Origin: an uncultured bacterium
GTDB taxonomy: Bacteria > Bacteroidota > Rhodothermia > Rhodothermales > Rubricoccaceae
Direction of reading: 5' to 3'
DNA: 64,000 bases
Assembly (NCBI GenBank): GCA_947493945.1
Contig: CANLSR010000001.1
Location: 496,001-560,000, forward strand
Shown: positions 46,930-55,417 of the stretch, one piece after another
Numbering within the stretch: the first letter of the stretch is position 1
Layout of the letters: the number at the start of each line of letters is the position of its first letter
Notes under the pieces: model-generated
What the model was told of the DNA's origin: nothing
What the model saw: the letters and a program-made list of their open reading frames with translations, nothing else
The model's database searches: none
Position numbers and translations under genes: made by a program

Positions 46930-47000
46930 AGGTGCCGAGCGGATTTGAACCGCTGTAGCAGGTTTTGCAGACCTGTGCCTAACCCCTCGGCCACGGCACC
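46930..47000 (-). tRNA. tRNA-Cys (anticodon GCA)
   Basis: A 71-base gene on the minus strand with a 7-bp acceptor stem (GGTGCCG/CGGCACC), an anticodon stem CAGGT/ACCTG closing a loop that reads CTGCAAA (anticodon GCA), a T-arm with GGTTCAAATCC and a U discriminator, as in other tRNA-Cys. CCA is not encoded. The accessory island starts directly after its 5' end. Confidence 0.95.
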
Positions 47001-47533
47001 AAATGCCCTGGATTCAGCGATCTGGCTACAATCCCTTGGAGACTAAGCCCCACTCCGTAGCACTATCGTAGCAACGGCAAGCGGGGACACACGGTGAATG
47101 AACGGGAGCCCCAAGCTACGAGTCCGTCATGCTCAGACCCCCTGGTACCCCTTGATACAATAGGGGCGGTCTGTCCGATTCCGAGAGCGGGGGCGTAGCT
47201 CCCCAAGAGGGTGGAGCTTGGGCTGGGCATCTCTCGCATCAAGCTGACTCCGAACCGACTGGGCATAGTCAGTACTGCTCCCACTCCGTCCACCTTGATA
47301 CTCTTGGGGTTATCTGTCGTAAATGGGGGCCCGGAGAAAGCTCGACCTCTGCCGGCTGTGATATCGGCCCATCGACACCACTCCGGTCCGGGAGATGCCG
47401 GAGTGATCCTCCTGGAGAAGCAGAATGGGCTGGATGTACAAGAAACCTGACACAGAACACAGGGCCAGTCCATAAATCACGCGCCGGTGAACGATTAAGG
47501 GATCGGAACATACGGCGGTCTGAGTTCGGGCTT
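47001..47533. other. 533-base gap at the left edge of the island
   Basis: No gene is supported. Short reading frames here on both strands have implausible composition (many Pro, Ser, Arg residues) and no start context. Base composition is visibly lower in GC than the chromosome to the left, so it is probably part of the acquired DNA. No copy of the tRNA ends was seen. Confidence 0.55.
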
Positions 47534-48709
47534 CTATGCGAGCCCCTCTCGCTCCAACACCTGCCTGACTTCATCGAAGCAAGCTTTTATGTTCCCCTCC
47601 GGGAACCGGATCTGCCCCAGCCCCTGGATGTTGCTGAACTCGGAGCACCCATCCTCCAATAAGACGATGGCCCTCGTGAATCCGAGGCGGCCTTGGAACA
47701 GTCCTGCTTCGTGAATCACGTTCAACCTGGCGTTGACGCTGCCGTCTGCTTGCTCGTCTTCCGCCGTCAGAACGAGGAAGGCGACGGCGGCCTCATCAAG
47801 CATCTGATCGAGGCGTGAGACGTTAGTGATCCCGGCCACGGGGACCCTGTTAAACTCGTCCCAGGGCAGACCCAGCCTGTCGCCCACGAAGTCCTTCAGC
47901 TCCCGCCACAGGTGAGAACGACCGTGGCCGATGAACACGCTGGTCCCGACCTCCCGTCGATCTCTGACCTGCTTCCTGCCTAACCGGGCGAGGTGGGACC
48001 CGGCTTTCCTGGCAACCCTGCCGAGGTCCTCGACTCCCTTCACAGAACTTCGTAGGGCCAAGACCCGAGCGAGAACGGACAAGTGGGGAGGGACCTGGAG
48101 ACCCTGTCCGATTGCCACGGTGTCACGGGACATGAACTGACCCGCTGGCCGGAAGTAGTTCACGAAGTCACGTTCACTCAGGACCCTGTCTTTACCCGCC
48201 TCCTCGATGATCTTGGACAGGTAGGTGTCGGGGTCTCCCATCGAGTTCAAGATCGACAGCACCTCGGCTCTCCCGTCCTCGAATAGAGATTCGGCCTCGT
48301 CTGCTATCTGGTCGGCCATGTCCATGGCAGGGTCACCAGCTCGCCGGTGGATCTCCTTAACAACGGCGTCGAACTCGTATTCCCTCCATGCGCCCGTGGT
48401 ACCGCCCGAGAACCCGCCCCTACCCGTACCGCCCCACTCTTGGCTGAAGTGGGCTCCAGGAGGGGGCGGCTGGAAGTTGTCGTAATAAACCCGGGAGTGG
48501 TACCCAAGCCAGGAGCCGCTCCATGCCTTCCCGACGGCACCCGCTGCCTCTTCGAGCTTGTCTAGAGGGCCGACGAAGTCGGAGGACTTCCCCTTCTGAG
48601 CCGACTTCTCCAGCCGGTCAGCTACGTCGAGGAGTTCGCCGGCGGCGTCAGCAACACGCGCACCTTCAGAGGCTTTGGGCATCAGTGTCTTCGCTCGCCT
48701 AGAGAACAT
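47534..48709 (-). CDS. CAP12/PCTIR-type TIR-domain protein (Thoeris-like associated)
   Basis: A 391-residue protein. The C-terminal part (about 257-391) matches the TIR-like nucleotide-binding family seen in Pycsar/CBASS effectors (Pfam TIR-like, CAP12/PCTIR): SVFIGHGRSHLWRELKDFV, LDEAAVAFLVLTAEDE, LNVIHEAGLFQGRLG with the probable catalytic glutamate E334, and IRFPEGNIKACFDEVRQVL. The N-terminal 250 residues are a separate region with AWSGSWLGYHSRVYYDNFQ and PPPPGAHFSQEWG that I cannot assign. It probably cleaves NAD+ or makes a cyclic ADP-ribose signal. It is the last gene of the four-gene Thoeris-like operon, 49 bases after the ThsB gene. Confidence 0.75.
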   Translation of the reverse strand: MFSRRAKTLMPKASEGARVADAAGELLDVADRLEKSAQKGKSSDFVGPLDKLEEAAGAVGKAWSGSWLGYHSRVYYDNFQPPPPGAHFSQEWGGTGRGGFSGGTTGAWREYEFDAVVKEIHRRAGDPAMDMADQIADEAESLFEDGRAEVLSILNSMGDPDTYLSKIIEEAGKDRVLSERDFVNYFRPAGQFMSRDTVAIGQGLQVPPHLSVLARVLALRSSVKGVEDLGRVARKAGSHLARLGRKQVRDRREVGTSVFIGHGRSHLWRELKDFVGDRLGLPWDEFNRVPVAGITNVSRLDQMLDEAAVAFLVLTAEDEQADGSVNARLNVIHEAGLFQGRLGFTRAIVLLEDGCSEFSNIQGLGQIRFPEGNIKACFDEVRQVLEREGLA

Positions 48710-48758
48710 GGAGAAGGGATGTGTGGGAATTGATGGCCGACTCGGGTAGCCATGAGCC

Positions 48759-49325
48759 TCATACGAGCGGCACTCTACCTGCGCTTGTCACAAGGGACCT
48801 TCCCCCGTAGACGCTCGCGGCCCTAGACGCCGCATCCTCTACCCACCGCCCCAGATTAGCGTAGCCGTTCCCGGCCACCCAATCTTGGGTACTGAACGAG
48901 CTAGACAGCAGGCTGCTCTGGAGGCTGTAAGCATTCTGGAGCCGGTACTGGTCTAAGATGTTCGGGCCAGCAGTCCCCGGGAGTCCTATCTGAGTCCCCC
49001 CAATCCACGTCGGCTTCTTGATCTGGTGGATTCGGACAGCGAGGAGGCCGTTTCCCCTCTCGACGCTCTTGACCAGCTCGTAGTTGACCCATCGACGGCC
49101 AGCTGTTTCAGAGCCGAGAAGGAAGACCGTGACGGACGTGTTCTCCAGGCCCTTGTTGATGAGCCGCTTCAGGGCCAAGTCGCTCTCTCGCTTTGCCTTT
49201 TCCCACAGAGAGGCATCGAAGTAGCCCGACGAGTCTCTATCAGGGTGCAGCCTCCAACTGTTTCTGACGACGTTGACTCTGAAGATGTCGTCGTAGTGGA
49301 AAGCGAAGTAGACTCGTCGTGCCAT
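48759..49325 (-). CDS. thsB: ThsB-like TIR protein, DUF1863/MTH538 type
   Basis: A 188-residue protein of the MTH538 TIR-like family (DUF1863), the sensor component ThsB of Thoeris. Conserved parts are YFAFHYDDIFRVNVVRN, GYFDASLWEKAK, and the active-site region LLGSETAGRRWVNYEL with E83 as the probable catalytic glutamate, then RGNGLLAVRIHQI. In known systems it detects phage and makes a cyclic ADP-ribose isomer that activates ThsA. It lies 16 bases after the thsA stop. The family, not this protein, is the basis for the role. Confidence 0.82.
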   Translation of the reverse strand: MARRVYFAFHYDDIFRVNVVRNSWRLHPDRDSSGYFDASLWEKAKRESDLALKRLINKGLENTSVTVFLLGSETAGRRWVNYELVKSVERGNGLLAVRIHQIKKPTWIGGTQIGLPGTAGPNILDQYRLQNAYSLQSSLLSSSFSTQDWVAGNGYANLGRWVEDAASRAASVYGGRSLVTSAGRVPLV

Positions 49326-49341
49326 TGGGTCGGGGTGCTAT

Positions 49342-50796
49342 CTAGGAACGGAGGTGGCTGAGGGTTTTCGAGACTTGATATCGAAGCTGGTCGAGGGTCA
49401 GGGTCTCGTCGCCCAGAGACCTAACGAGGGTGACGAGGGCGTCGTCGTCACCGTAGTAGTGGGCAGGGTCGCTCATCACCCGTTCCCAGATGGTCTTTGA
49501 CGCGAAGCCTGTAGCGCCGATAGGCACAGGGACGACAGAGTGTTCGAGACCGACCTCAAACTCCTCCACCATACCCCCGGACTCCACGATCTCACCAGTA
49601 TCCAACCTCTTGTTTCCAAAGACGAAGAGGGCCACCCCGCTCTCCGAGAGCATGTCCTGGCGGTACCTCTTCCAAGAGTCTCGAATGGGCTCGTCCGAGG
49701 TCTGGAATTGGGGGAAAGGCCGGAGGGTGAGGTACTCGTCAAGGTGACGGTACTGGCTCCCGTGAATGAAACTGAGAGCACCGTTGATGACGGCGGTTCC
49801 AACGTCCACGCCGAATCCAGACAGGACTCGGTCTTCCCGTTCCAGAACGCCGTAGCTCAGGTCGTGGACGAACCTCAGCGCCTTCTCCTTAGACCAACGG
49901 CCATAGTCTTCGGCAGCCCCAGAGATGAAAACGTTCCGTCTGCGGTGCCTGTCCAAGACTCTCTGAAGGACGGCGGGGATCTCGTCGTAGGTGTCTACGA
50001 ACACTGTCTGGATGCCGTACCGCTTTAAGTCCACAACACGGTGCTGCTCAAGAACCTGTTGATACAGGAACTCCTGTTCGTTCTCCTCCTCGCCGTGTTC
50101 CGTATAGTCGGAGCGGCTCACCCTCTTGAACAGAGCGTAGTGGTCCCGCCTGTTCTGACCTAGAAGCCCCCGGATTCGGCTCAGGATGAGGCCGAGGTTT
50201 GGATCGTTGAAGCTGAAGCCCACGAACAGGAACGTCTTCGATACGAGGTCCCCCTGGAGGTTAATCGAGAAGAGGCCCCGCTCTTTCTCGTAGCCCTCGT
50301 AGTCGTCCTTTGAGATGACGGCCTTATGAGCCTGGGACACGTCTCCGTGCATCTTGTACACCACGGCGTCCCGGCGGGGCTTCGTAACGGCGAGGTTCTC
50401 CGGCTCAATCTTGATGTCCGGTGTCTTGCCCGCTTGCTCAAGGGCAGCCTCGATCATCCCGTCGTAGTTGGTTGTCCAATACGACCGGATGGGGAGGGAG
50501 GCCAGGATTTCGTGCGCCCGGGTGACTTCGGCCCCTCCGCTGAACCTGTTGACGATCTCCTGGTCGATGCTCCCCCGCCCTCCCTTGTCGTTAACGTAGT
50601 ACTGAGCCAGCGAGATGAGGTCGTACTCCCTCTCAACCCTGAGGTCGATGTCTTTTGCGAGCGGCCTCAGCAGCCCCTCCCAGTCCACATGCCCCGCCGC
50701 CCTGGACAAACCGGCCCCGGCGAACACCGCAGCCGTCCCCTGCCGGACCTCCTCGGTGTACTTCTGAACAAAGGACTCGACGCTTGTTCCTCTCAT
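49342..50796 (-). CDS. thsA: ThsA-like NAD+-depleting effector (SIR2 + SLOG)
   Basis: A 484-residue protein with an N-terminal SIR2 NADase domain and a C-terminal SLOG domain, the architecture of Thoeris ThsA. Visible are FAGAGLS (27-31), TTNYD with N110, and MHGD with H150. The positions match the catalytic N112 and H152 of Bacillus cereus ThsA. The SLOG domain begins near residue 285 with NVFISGAAEDYG and continues through LSGFGVDVGTAVINGAL, where cyclic ADP-ribose signals bind. Activation would drain NAD+ and cause abortive infection. It starts four bases after the upstream TIR gene and is flanked by TIR genes on both sides. Confidence 0.88.
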   Translation of the reverse strand: MRGTSVESFVQKYTEEVRQGTAAVFAGAGLSRAAGHVDWEGLLRPLAKDIDLRVEREYDLISLAQYYVNDKGGRGSIDQEIVNRFSGGAEVTRAHEILASLPIRSYWTTNYDGMIEAALEQAGKTPDIKIEPENLAVTKPRRDAVVYKMHGDVSQAHKAVISKDDYEGYEKERGLFSINLQGDLVSKTFLFVGFSFNDPNLGLILSRIRGLLGQNRRDHYALFKRVSRSDYTEHGEEENEQEFLYQQVLEQHRVVDLKRYGIQTVFVDTYDEIPAVLQRVLDRHRRRNVFISGAAEDYGRWSKEKALRFVHDLSYGVLEREDRVLSGFGVDVGTAVINGALSFIHGSQYRHLDEYLTLRPFPQFQTSDEPIRDSWKRYRQDMLSESGVALFVFGNKRLDTGEIVESGGMVEEFEVGLEHSVVPVPIGATGFASKTIWERVMSDPAHYYGDDDALVTLVRSLGDETLTLDQLRYQVSKTLSHLRS

Positions 50797-50800
50797 CGGT

Positions 50801-51340
50801 CTACCCAGTGACGGCTTGGGGGGATGTGAAGTACGACTTGACCGGCACCCCCGCGCTAGCCTTGGGACCGATCACACGGAGCCCCGACGTGAACGGGAGC
50901 TTCTCGACCCTCCGGTAGATGTCGAGGTACTCGCTCCCCTTCGAGGAAGCGTCCTCAGTGGCGGCCAAGATGATCCTCGCCGTCCCCTTCGCCTCGTCGG
51001 CCACCCCTAACTCCCATGGCACCCACTTCGAGTTTAGAGCGTTGTCGGTTGCCAAGAGGAGAAACAGGTCTGATCCCTTGATGACCCGCTTGATCTTGTT
51101 GGCCGTCTCCCTGCCCGGCTTCTCCGGCAACTCAGAGTCCTCCCAGTCCACGTAGACGGAGACGCCCTCTCTCGCCAGCATAAAGATCAGCCCCTTGGCG
51201 ATCTCCTTGTCCTTATGGCTGTGAGATAGGAAGACGTTGTAGTCGGCCTGTGACGGGTACGACTTCAGATTCCTCTGCTCCGTGATACTGAGGCCCTTGT
51301 AGTAGGACGTGAGGAGTTCCTGACGAGAGAAGAGGGCCAC
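50801..51340 (-). CDS. TIR_2-domain protein (Thoeris-type sensor candidate)
   Basis: A 179-residue protein with a TIR fold: YNVFLSHSHKDKEIAKGL (34 onward), VYVDWEDSELPEK, SDLFLLLATDNALNSKW, and the active-site segment VPWELGVADE with glutamate E110. The N-terminal 30 residues form a short helix. It lies first in the four-gene operon and is separated from thsA by four bases. In Thoeris systems, proteins of this TIR family can replace the DUF1863 ThsB, so this is probably a second sensor. Confidence 0.8.
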   Translation of the reverse strand: MALFSRQELLTSYYKGLSITEQRNLKSYPSQADYNVFLSHSHKDKEIAKGLIFMLAREGVSVYVDWEDSELPEKPGRETANKIKRVIKGSDLFLLLATDNALNSKWVPWELGVADEAKGTARIILAATEDASSKGSEYLDIYRRVEKLPFTSGLRVIGPKASAGVPVKSYFTSPQAVTG

Positions 51341-51408
51341 AGGCCAAGGGGTTGTTGGATACGGAGTTCATTATCGCCACTCAGGCTGCCGACCGACTGT
51401 CATATGGT

Positions 51409-51822
51409 TTATTGTATGTAATCAGCTAGGTCTAACTCTCTCTGCCGGTCCCGCCAGTCCGGCATGTAGGCATCGAGGTAGAGCTTGAACACGAGCCCGT
51501 GGTTCGGGACCAGCAGGTGTGTCAGTTCGTGGAGCACGACGTACTCGCCCAGCCCACGGGGCAGGCCCAGAAGCTCCGCGTTCAGCGTGAGCCGACCCCG
51601 AGACGTGATCGACGCCCACTTCGTCGTCATCGCCCGGACCTGGACCTGGGGCGACTTCACGTTCAGCCTCGCCGCCCAGTGCCGGACCGCCCAGCGCAAG
51701 TCGTCGGCGTCTCTCCAGGGGGCAGAAGGCGGGTCCTCGCCTCCGTCGAGGCGGTAGCGCACTTTGCTCTCCTGGAGGAGCGGAGGGGGGAGATCCGACG
51801 CCTTGACGATCTCGATCTCCAT
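51409..51822 (-). CDS. YgjP-type (DUF45) metallopeptidase
   Basis: A 137-residue protein of the YgjP/M48-like metallopeptidase family. The zinc motif VLHELTHLLVPNHGLVF (HExxH with third ligand His) lies near the C-terminus, followed by YMPDWRDRQREL. Such genes often accompany type I restriction-modification operons, as here, two bases after hsdR. Its role in the system is unknown; a proteolytic control of restriction activity is one idea (inference). The next gene starts 68 bases downstream, where the sequence is AT-rich. Confidence 0.82.
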   Translation of the reverse strand: MEIEIVKASDLPPPLLQESKVRYRLDGGEDPPSAPWRDADDLRWAVRHWAARLNVKSPQVQVRAMTTKWASITSRGRLTLNAELLGLPRGLGEYVVLHELTHLLVPNHGLVFKLYLDAYMPDWRDRQRELDLADYIQ

Positions 51823-51824
51823 GG

Positions 51825-54713
51825 TCAGGACCTCGTGAGGGAGAGGAGAGCATTGGTCATCGACACAAGGTCGCCAGGACTCACGACGCCTGAGAGCCGC
51901 TTGTACAGGGCGGTCCTCAGCTTACCCTTCTGCTGGGTGTCCCAATCGGAATCAGGATGCGCCAGGAAGAGGGCGTCGAGTTCTGCGGCAACCTCGGGTT
52001 CAGGGGTGACGCCGTGGAGTCGCAGGGTGAGATACACCCCGTAGGCCGTCTCCGAGAGCCCCAGCGACTCTCGCTCCGACTCCGCCTTGACGACTTCCCC
52101 CGCCAAGCTGGCGAAGGCCTCCAGAGCCGCCGCCGTCGTTAGCTGGCGGTCCTGGTAGGAGTCGGCCAGGGCGCGAGCCCGCTCCCCGATGGGGATGAGG
52201 TACGGCTTGGCCCCGGCCTCGTCGTCGACCTTGACCCCGAGGATCTTGCGGAGGTTGAGGACCTTGACGGTGTCCGACGTGTCGTCGCCCCGGAGCGCCG
52301 CCAGTTCTTCGGCCCCGAGTTCGTGGATCTCGCCGGGGACCGCCATCGCGTCCCCGTCGGTGTGGGCCTGCAACAACTCCCGCGTCTTGGCCGACAGCTC
52401 CTTGTCGATGTAGATCCGGTCCGAGTAGGCCTGCCGGATGAGCCCGAAGAGTTGGCTAAGCGCCTTGAAGTCCTCGATGTGGGGACGGAGAAAGGCGTCG
52501 GGGCTCAGCACGTCGTAGAGGTTCTGGAGCCTCCGGTAGAACTGGAAGAACGCCTTCCGGTCCTCGTCGTCTTCGAGGGCCTCGATGGCGGCCTCTTTCG
52601 CCTTGTCGTCCCACCCCTTCGTCAAGGACAGGTACGTCGGGGCCTGCTCCTTCATAAGCGTCGTGAACAGCCCTTTGAGCACGTCGACGTTCTGGATCAC
52701 CGAGGCCACGGTGTCGGAGTCGAAGGCGAGGGCCCGTTCCAACTTGTCGAAGAGGCCCACGAAGTCGAGGACGAACCCGAACGGCTTGATCAGTCCGTCG
52801 TCGTCCTCGTAGGGCCGGTTCACCCGGGCAATGGCCTGAAGCAGGACGTGGTCCCGCATCGGCTTGTCCAGGTACATCGAGTAGAGGATCGGCGCGTCGA
52901 ACCCGGTCAGGAGCTTCTGGGTCACGATCAGGATCTTGGGCTCGCCGCCCTTCTTGGCGAACGCCTTCCGCACCTCCTTCTCCCGCTCTTTCGTGAGGTA
53001 GTGGGCCTTGAGGTGCGCGGGGTCGTTGTGGGCCTCGGAGATGACGACCTGGGACCACTCCTTGGGCAGGTGCTTGTCGAGGGCGTCTTTGTAGAGCACG
53101 CAGGCCTCCCGGTCCACGCCGACCATGAACGCCTTGAAACCCAGGGGCTCGACGTTCTCCCGAAAGTGCCGGGCCACGTAGGCGGCGATCTTCTCGACCC
53201 GGCTCTCCGACTTCATCATCTCCCGGAGGACCACGGACCGACTCAGGATGGCGTCTACCTCCTCGATCTCGGCCACGCCCTCGGACTCCATGAGTCCCAA
53301 GAACTCCCGCTCCAGCGTCTCCTCGTCAACGAGCAGCTTCGACGGGGCCAGGGCGTAGTTGAGCTTCAGCGTCGTCCCGTCCTCGACGCTCTCCCTCACC
53401 GAGTACTTGTCGGTGTAGCCGTCGGGGTCGTCGCGGCCGAAGACCTTGAACGTGCCCCGGCCCCTGGACAACTCGTCAATCGGCGTCCCGGTGAACCCGA
53501 TGTAGGTCGCGTTGGGGATGGCCCCCTCCAGGTAGTTGCCGAGGTCGCCGCCCGTGGTCCGGTGGGCCTCGTCCACGAGCACGACGATGGAGTCCCGGGT
53601 GTTCACATCGGCCTTGATCCCGTCGAACTTGTGGATCATCGAGACGAGGAGGCCCCGGTAGTCGTCCTTCAGCAGCTTCTCTAGCTCTCGCTTGTTCTGG
53701 GCCACCTCGACGGTCCCGATCCCGTAGGCCGCGACGTTCTTGAAAAGCTGCTGCTCTAGCTCGTTCCGGTCCACCAACATGAGCACCGTCGGCTTCACGC
53801 CCTGGCCGTCCTCGCCCTCGGCCTCGCGGAGGAGCCTCGCGGCCACGGTCAGCATGGTCAGCGTCTTCCCGCTCCCCTGCGTGTGCCACACGAGGCCACG
53901 GCGTTTGGCGGGGTCCCGGACCCGGTCCACGACCTTCTCGACGGCCCGCGTCTGGTGCTGGCGCAAGATGATCTTCTTGGTCTCATCGTCCTTGGTGAGG
54001 AAGACGACGTAGTCGCGGAGGACCCGGAGGAACCGGGCCCCATCGAAGAACGACTTGACCTTGGCCTCGTAGCTCGCCGCGTCCCCGGCCTCCTCGCGCC
54101 AGTTGAAGATGGCCTTCCGGCTCAGGCTCCACGTCGGGCCGTAGTAGAGGTCCAGAAGCTGGGTGACCTCGTAGACCTGGGGCGCCGTGACCAACTCCGG
54201 CGTCTCGCGGTGGTAGCGCCGTAGCTGGTGGACCCCCTCGGCGATCCCGTCCGGCTTCCCGGCCCGCTTCGTCTCGCAGATGGCGACGGGGACCCCGTTG
54301 ATGAGGAACGTCACGTCGGCCCGGTTTCCGGAGGCCAGGCCCGCTTTGTACTTCCACTCGTCGGTCACGTGGAAGTCGTTGGCCGTCTCGTCCTCGAAGT
54401 CGATGAGCCTCACGTTCCGCTCTCTGTTCTCGGCGGGGACGAACACGGACTTCTGGCCCCGGAGCCACTCCAGGGCCTCGCGGTTGCCCTCAATGGTGGT
54501 ATGGAGGAGCCCGAGGAGCCGGACCACCTCGTCCACAAGGCCGGGGGTCAGGAAGGGGTTGAGGTCGCGGAGCTTCTCCTTGAGGAGGTCGGTGAGGTAG
54601 AGCCCGGCCTCCCCGCCCCGCATCTCGGTGGCCTTCTGACGGGACAGGACTCTCCACCCGATCTGCCCGGCGTACTTGACCATCGGGTTCTGAACCGCCG
54701 ATTGCTCACTCAT
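51825..54713 (-). CDS. hsdR: type I restriction enzyme subunit R
   Basis: A 962-residue translocase/endonuclease. The N-terminal nuclease core is visible (DVTFLINGVPVAICETKR, the D-ExK pattern), then helicase motifs: Walker A HTQGSGKT near residue 280, DEAH (VLVDEAHRTTGGD), FTGTPID, and later ILIVTQKLLTGFD and QAIARVNR. It acts with HsdM and HsdS to cut unmethylated DNA. The start ATG is 8 bases after the hsdS stop. A complete subunit; no frameshift seen. Confidence 0.95.
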   Translation of the reverse strand: MSEQSAVQNPMVKYAGQIGWRVLSRQKATEMRGGEAGLYLTDLLKEKLRDLNPFLTPGLVDEVVRLLGLLHTTIEGNREALEWLRGQKSVFVPAENRERNVRLIDFEDETANDFHVTDEWKYKAGLASGNRADVTFLINGVPVAICETKRAGKPDGIAEGVHQLRRYHRETPELVTAPQVYEVTQLLDLYYGPTWSLSRKAIFNWREEAGDAASYEAKVKSFFDGARFLRVLRDYVVFLTKDDETKKIILRQHQTRAVEKVVDRVRDPAKRRGLVWHTQGSGKTLTMLTVAARLLREAEGEDGQGVKPTVLMLVDRNELEQQLFKNVAAYGIGTVEVAQNKRELEKLLKDDYRGLLVSMIHKFDGIKADVNTRDSIVVLVDEAHRTTGGDLGNYLEGAIPNATYIGFTGTPIDELSRGRGTFKVFGRDDPDGYTDKYSVRESVEDGTTLKLNYALAPSKLLVDEETLEREFLGLMESEGVAEIEEVDAILSRSVVLREMMKSESRVEKIAAYVARHFRENVEPLGFKAFMVGVDREACVLYKDALDKHLPKEWSQVVISEAHNDPAHLKAHYLTKEREKEVRKAFAKKGGEPKILIVTQKLLTGFDAPILYSMYLDKPMRDHVLLQAIARVNRPYEDDDGLIKPFGFVLDFVGLFDKLERALAFDSDTVASVIQNVDVLKGLFTTLMKEQAPTYLSLTKGWDDKAKEAAIEALEDDEDRKAFFQFYRRLQNLYDVLSPDAFLRPHIEDFKALSQLFGLIRQAYSDRIYIDKELSAKTRELLQAHTDGDAMAVPGEIHELGAEELAALRGDDTSDTVKVLNLRKILGVKVDDEAGAKPYLIPIGERARALADSYQDRQLTTAAALEAFASLAGEVVKAESERESLGLSETAYGVYLTLRLHGVTPEPEVAAELDALFLAHPDSDWDTQQKGKLRTALYKRLSGVVSPGDLVSMTNALLSLTRS

Positions 54714-54721
54714 GCTGTGAC

Positions 54722-55384
54722 TCAGGCATTTGCGTCCACGATGGGAAGAGCAGACCGCTGACCCGTCATCAATTCATCCGTCAGACTCGACGCCGCCTCC
54801 TCGTACAGAACAACCTCTGAACGCCGAGCCTCAAGAGCACACTGAACCGCCGCAATAGACTTTGCTATTGCCCGCTGCTCACTTACCGGAGGCAGATGAA
54901 TGATGAGCTTTTTTAGTTTTGCCATGCTGACACTTGCCTGTGATACATATCTTCGACATATCATTAGAAAGTCCCCCCTTCGCCACCTGAAGTGGAGATT
55001 GCTGGCCAACCAATATGGATCCACAATGCTGTTGTCTTTAACTCTAATTATGGTCATATGATTGGATGATACAAAATGTCCATCCAAGTTAAAATATGCA
55101 GTCTTTCCAACCAATCTTTCGCTGTTCGTGTTGTTGAACACTATGTCCCCATGTTGCAGCCAGTGAGGGGAGCCCACCTCTGGCGCAGGCACATACTTGA
55201 TTTTGTCTAGGTCGATGAGGCCTTGCTCAGTCACGTTGAAGGGGCGAATGTGAGGCACCCCAGATCCGTCCTCATTAAAACCACCATGTGCAAAACCAGA
55301 TCTGATATCAAGGGCATCTTTTGCCAAGTCGCCCATTGCTACCCGTCTCCAGCTAGATTGAATGCTGGTCATATTTTCAGTCAT
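54722..55384 (-). CDS. hsdS: type I restriction specificity subunit, half-length
   Basis: A 220-residue protein, about half the usual HsdS length, with one target recognition domain and one coiled-coil end (SEQRAIAKSIAAVQCALEAR). The conserved GDIVFNNTNSERLVG and IIHLPPVSEQRAIA stretches are typical. A single TRD could work as a dimer recognising a palindromic site, or be a truncated remnant. The local DNA is visibly AT-richer than hsdM and hsdR, suggesting exchange of this specificity gene. A second HsdS is not in the window. Confidence 0.85.
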   Translation of the reverse strand: MTENMTSIQSSWRRVAMGDLAKDALDIRSGFAHGGFNEDGSGVPHIRPFNVTEQGLIDLDKIKYVPAPEVGSPHWLQHGDIVFNNTNSERLVGKTAYFNLDGHFVSSNHMTIIRVKDNSIVDPYWLASNLHFRWRRGDFLMICRRYVSQASVSMAKLKKLIIHLPPVSEQRAIAKSIAAVQCALEARRSEVVLYEEAASSLTDELMTGQRSALPIVDANA

Positions 55385-55417
55385 TTTTTAGCCACATCTA
55401 GTGTATCCATCATTGAA

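Noticed and set aside
46930..47000. tRNA-Cys as the attachment site of the island
   Set aside because: The island lies on the tRNA 5' side and no copy of the tRNA end was found in the window, so the usual 3'-end integration model does not fit.
47211..47450. Plus-strand reading frame of 79 codons in the same gap
   Set aside because: Short, no motif, overlaps an opposite frame of equal plausibility; not supported.
47063..47473. Reading frame of 136 codons in the gap after the tRNA
   Set aside because: Composition (Ser, Pro, Cys, Arg) and lack of a start context do not look like a protein, and no domain is recognisable.
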